From the NCBI GenBank assembly GCA_937906285.1, contig CALCWL010000510.1:1-7243 (forward strand): a DNA stretch of 7,243 bases, given 5' to 3'. This stretch comes from an uncultured Rhodanobacter sp. (lineage in GTDB: Bacteria; Pseudomonadota; Gammaproteobacteria; Xanthomonadales; Rhodanobacteraceae). Below are positions 1 through 5,050 of this stretch, piece by piece; the stretch's first letter is position 1, and each line of letters begins with the position of its first letter. A program made the translations under genes and the position numbers. The notes beneath the pieces are model-generated. The model ran no database searches, was not told where the DNA came from, and worked only from the letters and a program-made list of their open reading frames with translations.

Positions 1-538
1 CGATCTCGGCGCGGGTTTCCAGCCGCGGCCCCTGGGTGGCGCCGTAGCAGCCGCCATCGATCACGGCGATGCCCGCCGTGCGCGCCGCGGCCAGCAACTG
101 CCGGCGCAGCGATTCGGTGTACGGCTCGCTGAAGTCGATGTGTTTCACCTCGGCGCCTTCGACATCGCAGTAGCTGGTGTAGCGGCCATGGGTGTAGTCG
201 ATCAGCTGGTCCGGCACCACGATCGCGCGCGGGCCCATGTCGCCGCGAATGCCGCCGACGGCATTGACGCCGACCACCCGCCGCGCGCCCATCTCGTGCA
301 GCGCCCACACGTTGGCGCGGTAGTTGACCCGGTGCGGCGGCAACGTGTGGCTCTCGCCGTGGCGCGCCAGGAAGGCGAGGCGCTTGCCGGCGAAATCGCC
401 GACCACGATGTCGCCGGAGGCCGGGCCGTAAGGCGTGTCCACGGTGCGGCGCTCGGCGTTTTCCAGGCCCGGGAAGTTGTACAGGCCGCTGCCGCCGATG
501 ACGGCGAGGTCGATGGGGTGATGATCGGGGTGAGGCAT
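1..538 (-). CDS. mtnP: S-methyl-5'-thioinosine phosphorylase (MTIP/MTAP family), C-terminus beyond window
   Basis: Only the first 179 codons are present; the gene runs off the left edge. Phosphorylases of this family cleave a methylthio-nucleoside with phosphate, giving the free base and 5-methylthioribose-1-phosphate in the cytoplasm. Visible motifs are the N-terminal phosphate-binding IGGSGLY (residues 14-20), a TPYG segment, LARHGESH with the family RHG, PPHRVNYRAN, NAVGGI, and QLIDYTHGR followed by HIDFSEPY. Near the cut is TQGPRLETRAEI. The GPRLET form, rather than the GPRFST of adenosine-type MTAPs, matches the Pseudomonas S-methyl-5'-thioinosine phosphorylase as I remember it. The base-contacting residues that would decide inosine versus adenosine lie outside the window, so the substrate is inferred. 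The start ATG at 538 has AGGA (547-550) 8 nt upstream. It follows hpt on the same strand after a 226-bp repeat-filled gap. Family assignment is very sure; the inosine specificity is probable. Confidence 0.93.
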   Translation of the reverse strand, partial: MPHPDHHPIDLAVIGGSGLYNFPGLENAERRTVDTPYGPASGDIVVGDFAGKRLAFLARHGESHTLPPHRVNYRANVWALHEMGARRVVGVNAVGGIRGDMGPRAIVVPDQLIDYTHGRYTSYCDVEGAEVKHIDFSEPYTESLRRQLLAAARTAGIAVIDGGCYGATQGPRLETRAEI

Positions 539-579
539 GGTGATGTTCCTGTTGCGACTGCCAAGAAACTCGCCGAATC

Positions 580-729
580 AAGCTCCCTTCTCCCCTCGGG
601 AGAAGGTGGCGCGAAGCGCCGGATGAGGGTTCGGGCGGCGATGGATTCCCCGCTCCGCCCGAACCCTCACCCCCACCCCTCTCACCCGCAAGGGGACTCC
701 TTTCAGTCGCCGGTGGGAGAGGGGCTTTT
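580..729. repeat. Composite palindromic intergenic repeat of Xanthomonad type
   Basis: This fills most of the hpt-mtnP gap. Its centre is a perfect 15-bp inverted repeat: TGAGGGTTCGGGCGG at 624-638 pairs with 655-669 around a 16-nt loop. Smaller stems flank it: CCTTCTCCC (586-594) with GGGAGAAGG (598-606) around a 3-nt loop, GGCGC (608-612) with GCGCC (616-620) around GAA, and CCCCTCTC (676-683) with GAGAGGGG (717-724). The ends are roughly mirror images (AAGCTCCC on the left, GGGGCTTTT on the right). I recall very similar CTCCC...GAGGGTTCGGGCGG elements scattered between genes in Xanthomonas relatives, so I read it as a dispersed non-coding repeat, though copy number cannot be seen here. The right stem followed by CTTTT resembles a terminator only for plus-strand transcription, where no gene ends. 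On the minus strand it would form a strongly folded spacer that could attenuate or process the hpt-mtnP transcript. Confidence 0.8.
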
Positions 730-750
730 GCACCGACGGAACTCGGCAAC

Positions 751-778
751 CTATTCCCTATTCCCTATTCCCCATTCC
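751..778. repeat. Tandem heptamer repeat, 4 units, overlapping the end of hpt
   Basis: Three perfect CTATTCC units (751-757, 758-764, 765-771) and a fourth variant, CCATTCC (772-778), lie head to tail. On the hpt strand they read GGAATGG then three times GGAATAG. The last four codons of hpt and its TAG stop (765-767) come from this tract. Because 7 is not a multiple of 3, a long enough run of the TAG-containing unit meets every reading frame and so tends to end translation. GGGAATAG-like tracts at gene ends are something I associate with Xanthomonads; wider distribution cannot be tested here. It lies 21 bp from the palindromic element at 580-729, so the two may be a compound intergenic insertion. 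Confidence 0.85.
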
Positions 779-1328
779 CGTCCTTCAACGCATAGATCGC
801 CGGCAGGTTGCGCCCCTGCTCGTAGTAGTCCATGCCGTAGCCGAACACGAAGCGGTCGGGCAATTCCACGCCATTGAAATCGGAGGCGATGCCGTCGACC
901 AGGCGATCGTGCCGCTTGGTGCACAGGCTGGCGATCAGCACTTTCTTCGCGCCGCGCTTGTAGCAGTCCTCGCGCACTTCCTTCAGCGTGTGGCCTTCGT
1001 CGAGGATATCGTCGACCAGCAGCACCACGCGACCGGCCAGCGGCACGGCCGGTTCGCGCAGCCAGTGCAGCTCGCTGCCGGTGGTCTCGCCGCGGTAGCG
1101 GGTAGCGTGCACGTAGTCGAACTCCAGGTCGGTGCGAATCGCCAGGGCCAGCTGGCCGGCGAAGATCAGCGCGCCGTTCATCACGGTAAGGAACACCGCC
1201 CGCTCACCGCCGAGCGCGGCGTCGATGCGCGCGCCCATGGCGGCGATCACCGGTTCCAGCTCGTCGCGTGCGTACAGCAGGTCGGCCTGGGCCAGCACGT
1301 CAGCCAGGGAGGGATGTGGAGTGTTCAT
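765..1328 (-). CDS. hpt: Hypoxanthine(-guanine) phosphoribosyltransferase
   Basis: The product is 187 residues, about normal for bacterial enzymes of this family (roughly 175-190). It transfers phosphoribose from PRPP to hypoxanthine, and often guanine, making IMP or GMP in the cytoplasm as purine salvage. The PRPP-binding signature VVLLVDDILDEGHTL is at 101-115, with the paired acidic residues D106-D107. TVMNGALIF (48-56) matches the family's diphosphate-binding loop, YRGETTGSE (78-86) lies in the flexible catalytic loop, and DRFVFGYGMDYYEQGRNLP (158-176) is the base-binding C-terminal segment. The ATG at 1328 overlaps the nagZ stop by 4 nt (ATGA) and has AAGGA (1334-1338) 5 nt upstream inside nagZ, so translation is probably coupled. 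The last residues (GNGE) and the TAG stop lie in a heptamer repeat, so the C-terminal tail is probably not ancestral. Preference for hypoxanthine over guanine cannot be told from sequence. The downstream thioinosine phosphorylase would supply its substrate. Confidence 0.96.
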   Translation of the reverse strand: MNTPHPSLADVLAQADLLYARDELEPVIAAMGARIDAALGGERAVFLTVMNGALIFAGQLALAIRTDLEFDYVHATRYRGETTGSELHWLREPAVPLAGRVVLLVDDILDEGHTLKEVREDCYKRGAKKVLIASLCTKRHDRLVDGIASDFNGVELPDRFVFGYGMDYYEQGRNLPAIYALKDGNGE

Positions 1329-2338
1329 GCGTTTCCTTCGGCGGGCAGCGCCGTGATGCGCGCGACGAAGCGGTCGCGCTGTGGATTGTCGGTGAGGCCG
1401 GCCCAGGTCGGTCCGATGGCGCCGCGCAGCGCGGCGATTGACGCGGGCATGGCGCCGGCATCGGCGGGCAGCGCGGCCAGCGCTTCGTCGACCACCTCGG
1501 GGAAGCAGGCCAGCACCAGGTCGCAGCCGGCGTCGAGGTGCGCCCTCACCCGCCCGCCCACGCTGCCGGCCGCATCGGCGGCGGCCATGCTGATGTCGTC
1601 GCTGATCACCGCCCCGGTGAAGCCCAGTTCGCCGCGCAGTACCTGTTCGATCCAGACTTTCGAATAGCCGGCTGGGCGGCTGTCCACGGCCGGATACGTG
1701 ACGTGCGCCATCATCACCGCCTCGACGCGTGCCTCGATGCATTCGGCGAACGGGCGCAGGTCGTCGCGGCGAATCTCGTCCAGGCCGCGCGGGTCGATCG
1801 CCGCCACCTTGTGGGTGTCGCCGGTGACCGAGCCATGCCCCGGGAAATGCTTGAGCACCGCCGCCATGCCACCCAGGTGCATGCCGCGCACATAGGCCTG
1901 GCCGAGCTCGCCGGCCACCGCGGGGTCGGCGTGAAACGCACGCAGGCCGATCGCCGCATTGCCGCGGGCGAGATCCACCACCGGCGCGAAACTGAAATCG
2001 ACGCCGCTGGCGCGCAGTTCGCTGGCCATCACCCAGGCGTGCTCCTCGGCCAGGCGGATCGCCTCGTCGGGATCACGGTCATGCACGGCACCAATCGCCG
2101 CCAGCGGCGGCAGCCGGGTGAAGCCCTCGCGGAAGCGCTGCACCGGGCCGCCTTCCTGGTCGACCGCGATCAGCAGGTGCTCGCCGCCGGCGTCGCGGAT
2201 CGCGTCGCACAAGGCCATCAACTGCTCGCGCGAACGGTAGTTGCGCGCGAACAGCAGCACGCCGGCGACGCCGGGCGCGCGCAGCCAGCTTTTCTCGGAT
2301 TCGGCCAGTTCCGGCGCGGCCACGCCGATCATCAGCAT
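1325..2338 (-). CDS. nagZ: Beta-N-acetylhexosaminidase NagZ (GH3)
   Basis: This cytoplasmic glycoside hydrolase removes GlcNAc from GlcNAc-anhydroMurNAc (peptides) during cell-wall recycling; in many relatives its anhydroMurNAc-peptide products control AmpC beta-lactamase through AmpR. The product is 337 residues against 341 in E. coli. Family landmarks are all in order: LLFARNY (28-34), DQEGG (60-64), QRFREGFTRLP (67-77), FAPVVDLARG (117-126), GLRAFHADP (131-139), KHFPGHG (163-169), the DTH loop with H176 as likely acid/base, and SDDISM with D248 as likely nucleophile. H176 and D248 fall at the same numbers as in the enteric enzymes. One oddity is P65, in DQEGGPVQRF, where the enterobacterial and Vibrio proteins I remember have arginine; R68 and R133, matching known sugar-contacting arginines, remain. 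There is no signal peptide. Start 2338 is chosen over ATG 2332 because GAGGA (2345-2349) sits 6 nt upstream. It overlaps the CYTH gene by 7 nt and hpt by 4 nt. Confidence 0.97.
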   Translation of the reverse strand: MLMIGVAAPELAESEKSWLRAPGVAGVLLFARNYRSREQLMALCDAIRDAGGEHLLIAVDQEGGPVQRFREGFTRLPPLAAIGAVHDRDPDEAIRLAEEHAWVMASELRASGVDFSFAPVVDLARGNAAIGLRAFHADPAVAGELGQAYVRGMHLGGMAAVLKHFPGHGSVTGDTHKVAAIDPRGLDEIRRDDLRPFAECIEARVEAVMMAHVTYPAVDSRPAGYSKVWIEQVLRGELGFTGAVISDDISMAAADAAGSVGGRVRAHLDAGCDLVLACFPEVVDEALAALPADAGAMPASIAALRGAIGPTWAGLTDNPQRDRFVARITALPAEGNA

Positions 2339-2853
2339 GCGGCATCCTCGGCGGCGCGCTCGGCCGGCGACCACTGCCGGTACGGGTGCGCGATCAGGTT
2401 GACGTTGTAGTAGCGCGTCAGCGCACTCACTTCGCGGCCCAGCCACGCGGGCCGCGGAAATGGTGCATCGACCGCCGGCAACTCGACCTCGGCGACGATC
2501 AGGCCGGCGTTGTCGCCACCGAACTCGTCGACTTCGAACAGTACGCCATCGACGCGGACATGGTGACGGGTCTTTTCCAGTACGCCGTCGCAGAGGCTCG
2601 CAAGCATGGCGCGCGCATCGGCCAGCGGGATCGGGTACTCGAACTCGGCCCGCGCAATGCCGGCCGTGGCGGCCTTGATGTTGAGCCAGGCCTGCTCACC
2701 GGCCAGCCGGGCGCGCACCGAGGCGCGTGCGTGGCCCTCGCGCAAGGCCTGCGCGCCGACCAGATAGCCCTGCGCGATCGGCTCGCTGCGCTCGATCGCG
2801 GCGCGCCAGTCATCGCTGGCCAACAGGAATTTGCGTTCGATCTCGATCGGCAT
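2332..2853 (-). CDS. Short CYTH-domain protein (probable inorganic triphosphatase)
   Basis: This is a 173-residue single-domain member of the CYTH (triphosphate tunnel metalloenzyme) superfamily. The diagnostic ExExK motif is at the N-terminus: E4, E6, K8 in IEIERKFL. The charged residues expected to line the tunnel follow in order: R47 and R49 (SVRARL), K60 (LNIK), E70 and E72 (AEFEY), K94 and R96 (EKTRHHV), E107 and D109 (FEVDEF), E122 and E124 (AEVEL), and the late RYYNVNL segment (147-153). Stand-alone CYTH proteins of this size, such as the Nitrosomonas one, hydrolyse tripolyphosphate with a divalent metal; others are class IV adenylate cyclases or thiamine triphosphatases. Sequence alone does not settle the substrate, but triphosphatase is likeliest. 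There is no CHAD domain or signal peptide. The 5' end lies just after a 21-bp inverted repeat and has no clear Shine-Dalgarno sequence before ATG 2853. The stop overlaps nagZ by 7 nt, so it heads a coupled CYTH-nagZ-hpt unit. Confidence 0.92.
   Translation of the reverse strand: MPIEIERKFLLASDDWRAAIERSEPIAQGYLVGAQALREGHARASVRARLAGEQAWLNIKAATAGIARAEFEYPIPLADARAMLASLCDGVLEKTRHHVRVDGVLFEVDEFGGDNAGLIVAEVELPAVDAPFPRPAWLGREVSALTRYYNVNLIAHPYRQWSPAERAAEDAAC
2345..2349 (-). promoter_or_regulatory. Ribosome binding site GAGGA of nagZ
   Basis: GAGGA on the minus strand lies 6 nt before ATG 2338 but 12 nt before the second candidate ATG at 2332. It therefore favours the longer NagZ, beginning MLMIGVA. 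It lies within the last codons of the CYTH gene, consistent with translational coupling. Confidence 0.7.
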
Positions 2854-2860
2854 GAAAGTC

Positions 2861-2961
2861 AGGAGTGAACGGAGAGGAGTGAGAAGTGAGAGAGAGCAAG
2901 AACAAGAGCGTCAAGCATGCACTGGATTTCTCTCACTTCTCACTCCTCTTCACTCACTCCT
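2861..2961. repeat. Inverted repeat with 21-bp perfect arms between rlmD and the CYTH gene
   Basis: The arms at 2873-2893 and 2929-2949 are exact reverse complements (21 bp) around a 35-nt loop. An outer 8-bp pair, AGGAGTGA (2861-2868) with TCACTCCT (2954-2961), extends the stem after small bulges. The arms are built from near-repeats of GGAGTGA and GAAGTGA, so this is simple-sequence material folded on itself rather than a GC-rich classical terminator. No T-run follows on either strand, so intrinsic termination is doubtful. On the minus strand it sits 7 nt after the rlmD stop and ends 8 nt before the CYTH start. It could stabilise the 3' end of rlmD mRNA, or hide or set the start of the CYTH gene. 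I associate GAGTGAG-type tracts with intergenic DNA of Xanthomonads. Confidence 0.85.
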
Positions 2962-2967
2962 CGCTCC

Positions 2968-4305
2968 TCAGCGCTCGAACAGCGCGATGGATTCGACATG
3001 GGAGGTATGCGGAAACATGTCCATCACGCCGGCGGACACCAGCCTGAAGCCGTGACGGTTGACCAGGATGCCGGCATCGCGCGCCAGCGAGGCGGGATGG
3101 CAGGAGACGTAGACGATGCGCCGGGTCGCCTTGTGCGGCAGGTACTCGAGCACCTTGTCGGCACCGGCGCGCGGCGGATCGAGCAGCAGCTTGTCCCAGG
3201 GCTGACGCGCCCACTCGGCGGCGCGCTGGTCCTCGAACAGGTTGGCGACGTGGAAGCGCGCGTTGGCGATGCCGTTGTGCGCGGCGTTCTGCGCGGCGCG
3301 TTCGACCAGGCCGTGTTCGCCCTCCACGCCGACAATCTCGGCCACCCGCCGCGCGATCGGCAGGGTGAAGTTGCCGAGACCGCAGAACAGGTCGAGCACG
3401 CGATCGGTCGGCTGCGGGTCGAGCAGCTCCATCGCGCGCGCCATCATCAGCTGGTTCATGCCGGCGTTGACCTGCACGAAGTCGAGCGGCTGGAACTCCA
3501 GCTCCACATCGGCGTAGCGCGCGTCGTCGCTGGCAATCGTGAAGGCCAGCCGCGGGCTCTCCGGCCACAGCGGGCGCACGCTGCTGGTGCCGCCCGGCTG
3601 CAGGTAGATCGCGAAGCCGTGCTGCCGGCCGAATGCGATCAACGCGGCCTGGTCGCGCTCGCTGAGCGGCTGCATGTGGCGGAACACCAGCGCCATCAGC
3701 TCGTCGCCGGCGGCGAATTCGATCTGCGGGATGTCGTCGGCCGCGTCCATCGTGCCGAGCAAGTCGGCCAGCAGCCCGACCTTCGGACCGAGCGCCGGAT
3801 GCATCACCTCGCACTGCCGGATCTCGGTGACGAAACGCGGGTTCTGCTCCTCGCGGAAGCCGACCAGCACGCGGCCCTTCTTCGCCACGTTGCGCACCGA
3901 CAGCCGGCCCTTGCGCCGATAGCCCCACGGTTCGGCAGTGAGCGGCGGCAGCCAGGCCAGCGGCGTGACCTTGCCGATGCGCTCGAAGTTCTCGGCCAGC
4001 ACGCGCTGCTTGGCGGCGATCTGCGAAGGGGCATCGAGGTGCTGCAGCGAGCAGCCGCTGCATTGCGCGAAATGCCGGCACTTCGGCTCGACCCGATGCG
4101 GCGAGGCGGTGATCACCTCGACCGTGTCCGCCTCGTCGAAATGCCGATGCCGCTTGCGCAGCTTGGCCATCACCCGCTCGCCGAGCAAGGCGCCGCTGAC
4201 GAACACCGTCTTGCCGTCGATCCGGGCCACGCCGCGGCCGTCATGGCCGAGGTCGGTGATGTGCGCTTCGAAGGGTGTGGGCGAGACGGAGTTGGAACGT
4301 GACAT
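2968..4305 (-). CDS. rlmD: 23S rRNA (uracil-1939-C5)-methyltransferase RlmD
   Basis: This SAM-dependent enzyme makes 5-methyluridine at position 1939 (E. coli numbering) of 23S rRNA. The product is 445 residues; the E. coli enzyme has 433. In order: an N-terminal TRAM RNA-binding domain (about 10-68, with DLGHDGRGVAR and FVSGALLGE), an iron-sulfur cluster site with C76, C82, C85 (CRHFAQCSGC) and C165 (IRQCEV), a central RNA-binding part, then the methyltransferase fold. SAM motif I is LDLFCGLGNF (304-313). DPPR is at 376-379, the catalytic nucleophile is C402 in SCHP, and the probable general base is E438 in HVES. All key residues are intact. ATG 4305 is chosen because the Xanthomonad homologues I remember begin just before the TRAM domain, and because a GTG at 4341 would overlap the -10 promoter candidate. 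No Shine-Dalgarno sequence is visible before 4305. The upstream ydbL-like gene ends 113 bp away. Confidence 0.97.
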   Translation of the reverse strand: MSRSNSVSPTPFEAHITDLGHDGRGVARIDGKTVFVSGALLGERVMAKLRKRHRHFDEADTVEVITASPHRVEPKCRHFAQCSGCSLQHLDAPSQIAAKQRVLAENFERIGKVTPLAWLPPLTAEPWGYRRKGRLSVRNVAKKGRVLVGFREEQNPRFVTEIRQCEVMHPALGPKVGLLADLLGTMDAADDIPQIEFAAGDELMALVFRHMQPLSERDQAALIAFGRQHGFAIYLQPGGTSSVRPLWPESPRLAFTIASDDARYADVELEFQPLDFVQVNAGMNQLMMARAMELLDPQPTDRVLDLFCGLGNFTLPIARRVAEIVGVEGEHGLVERAAQNAAHNGIANARFHVANLFEDQRAAEWARQPWDKLLLDPPRAGADKVLEYLPHKATRRIVYVSCHPASLARDAGILVNRHGFRLVSAGVMDMFPHTSHVESIALFER

Positions 4306-4333
4306 GGGGTGCGGACAGAAGGACTGGCCGCCG

Positions 4334-4342
4334 ATTATCACA
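4334..4342 (-). promoter_or_regulatory. Extended -10 promoter candidate for rlmD
   Basis: The minus strand reads TGTGATAAT, an extended -10 (TGn) followed by GATAAT, a 5/6 match to TATAAT. It stands out as an AT-rich patch in GC-rich DNA. No good -35 hexamer lies 16-18 nt upstream, as extended -10 promoters allow. Transcription would begin about 20 nt before ATG 4305, giving rlmD a short leader and supporting that start. Confidence 0.5.
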
Positions 4343-4373
4343 GATCGGGGCAGCAGACGCCTTGGCGCAGGGC

Positions 4374-4388
4374 GAGCGGTGGCCGCTC
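4374..4388. other. Small GC-rich hairpin between the ydbL-like gene and rlmD
   Basis: GAGCGG (4374-4379) and CCGCTC (4383-4388) form a 6-bp stem with a 3-nt loop, 30 nt after the end of the ydbL-like gene. No T-run follows on the minus strand. It might pause transcription or protect a 3' end, but a hairpin this short is expected by chance in GC-rich DNA. No other structure is evident in this 113-bp gap apart from the rlmD promoter candidate. Confidence 0.25.
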
Positions 4389-4418
4389 TACGCGGTGCGG
4401 ATCACTTCGCAGCGGAGG

Positions 4419-5021
4419 CTATTTCTTCTGCCAGGCGCCGGCGGCGTTCTGGTAGTACCAGCCGGCGTGCGCCTTCTCGATCCAGGTCTTGGCGAAGGCG
4501 GCGCGGATCTGCGCCTCCCATTCCGGATGGTTGTTGGCGACGGCGATTTCGCGGTACAGCGCGGCGCGGTCGCGGTTCTCGTCGGCCACGGCGGCATTGG
4601 CCTGGGCGCGCTGGCTCAGCGGCACCTTCGCCGCGTCGCGCATGGCCACCATGCCGTCGTGGGTGAAGCCGACCGCACCGCTGTCCAGCAGCTGGCCGAG
4701 GATGCCGCCGATGCGCTGGTTCATGCGCGCATGGATGGCGTCGGTGGCGCTGGTGTGGACGCGGAAGTCCGGCGTCTCGGCGGCCTGCGCGGCGGGAATC
4801 AGCAGGTCGAGCAGCATCGCCGAGGGATGCCCGGCGTCGCTCTTCGGCGGCTGCTCTCTCGCCGCCGGCTTGTCGGTGGCGTCGGCCTTGTCCAGCACGC
4901 TGCCGATGAACTGGTCGGCGGCCTTCTGCGCCGCGGCCTCGGGGAAGTACACGTTGATCGTGACGCAGCCGACCAGCGCCACGGCCATGGTGGTCAGGAT
5001 GACGTAGACGAGCTTGCGCAT
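4419..5021 (-). CDS. YdbL/DUF1318-family lipoprotein with YnbE-like N-terminal part
   Basis: The product is a 200-residue predicted outer-membrane lipoprotein. A basic, hydrophobic signal (MRKLVYVILTTMAVA) ends in the lipobox LVGC (16-19). The residue after C19 is V, not D, which favours Lol transport to the outer membrane. The first mature segment, CVTINVYFPEAAAQKAAD (19-36), recalls the TINMNV stretch of the small E. coli lipoprotein YnbE. A Lys/Pro-rich linker (about 44-66) follows, then a hydrophobic patch ending AAQA (77-80) that looks like a relic signal peptide. The C-terminal half (about 95-200; VGFTHDGMVAMRDA, AVADENRDRAALYREIA, WIEKAHAGWYYQ, GAWQKK) matches YdbL/DUF1318. E. coli encodes YdbH, YnbE and YdbL separately; here no separate ynbE fits in the 29 nt before this gene, so I infer a natural fusion. 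GGAG (5029-5032) lies 7 nt before ATG 5021. It is probably co-transcribed with the ydbH-like gene and acts with it at the envelope. Confidence 0.88.
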   Translation of the reverse strand: MRKLVYVILTTMAVALVGCVTINVYFPEAAAQKAADQFIGSVLDKADATDKPAAREQPPKSDAGHPSAMLLDLLIPAAQAAETPDFRVHTSATDAIHARMNQRIGGILGQLLDSGAVGFTHDGMVAMRDAAKVPLSQRAQANAAVADENRDRAALYREIAVANNHPEWEAQIRAAFAKTWIEKAHAGWYYQNAAGAWQKK

Positions 5022-5050
5022 GACGTGACTCCGGTGCTTGAAGGGGTGAC

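Noticed and set aside
712..730. GGTGGGAGAGGGGCTTTT as an intrinsic terminator
   Set aside because: The T-run follows the stem only on the plus strand, where no gene ends. It is better explained as the end of the palindromic repeat element.
751..778. Heptamer tract as a CRISPR or integration site
   Set aside because: The units are only 7 bp with no spacers, and there is no cas gene, integrase or tRNA nearby.
140..2868. Plus-strand open frames opposite mtnP, hpt, nagZ and the CYTH gene
   Set aside because: They lie antisense to genes with complete family motifs, cross gene boundaries and the repeat region, and encode no recognisable protein.
2909..2914. TTGACG on the minus strand as a -35 box for the CYTH gene
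   Set aside because: It sits in the loop of the inverted repeat, and no -10-like hexamer lies 16-18 nt downstream.
2917..4302. A 461-codon open frame on the plus strand opposite rlmD, and a 375-codon minus frame at 2954-4081
   Set aside because: Both overlap rlmD, which has every catalytic and iron-sulfur residue. The alternative products are low-complexity Arg/Ala/His sequences without domains.
4306..4341. GTG at 4341 as an upstream start for rlmD
   Set aside because: It would add 12 residues not expected before the TRAM domain, has no ribosome site, and its codons overlap the TGTGATAAT promoter candidate.
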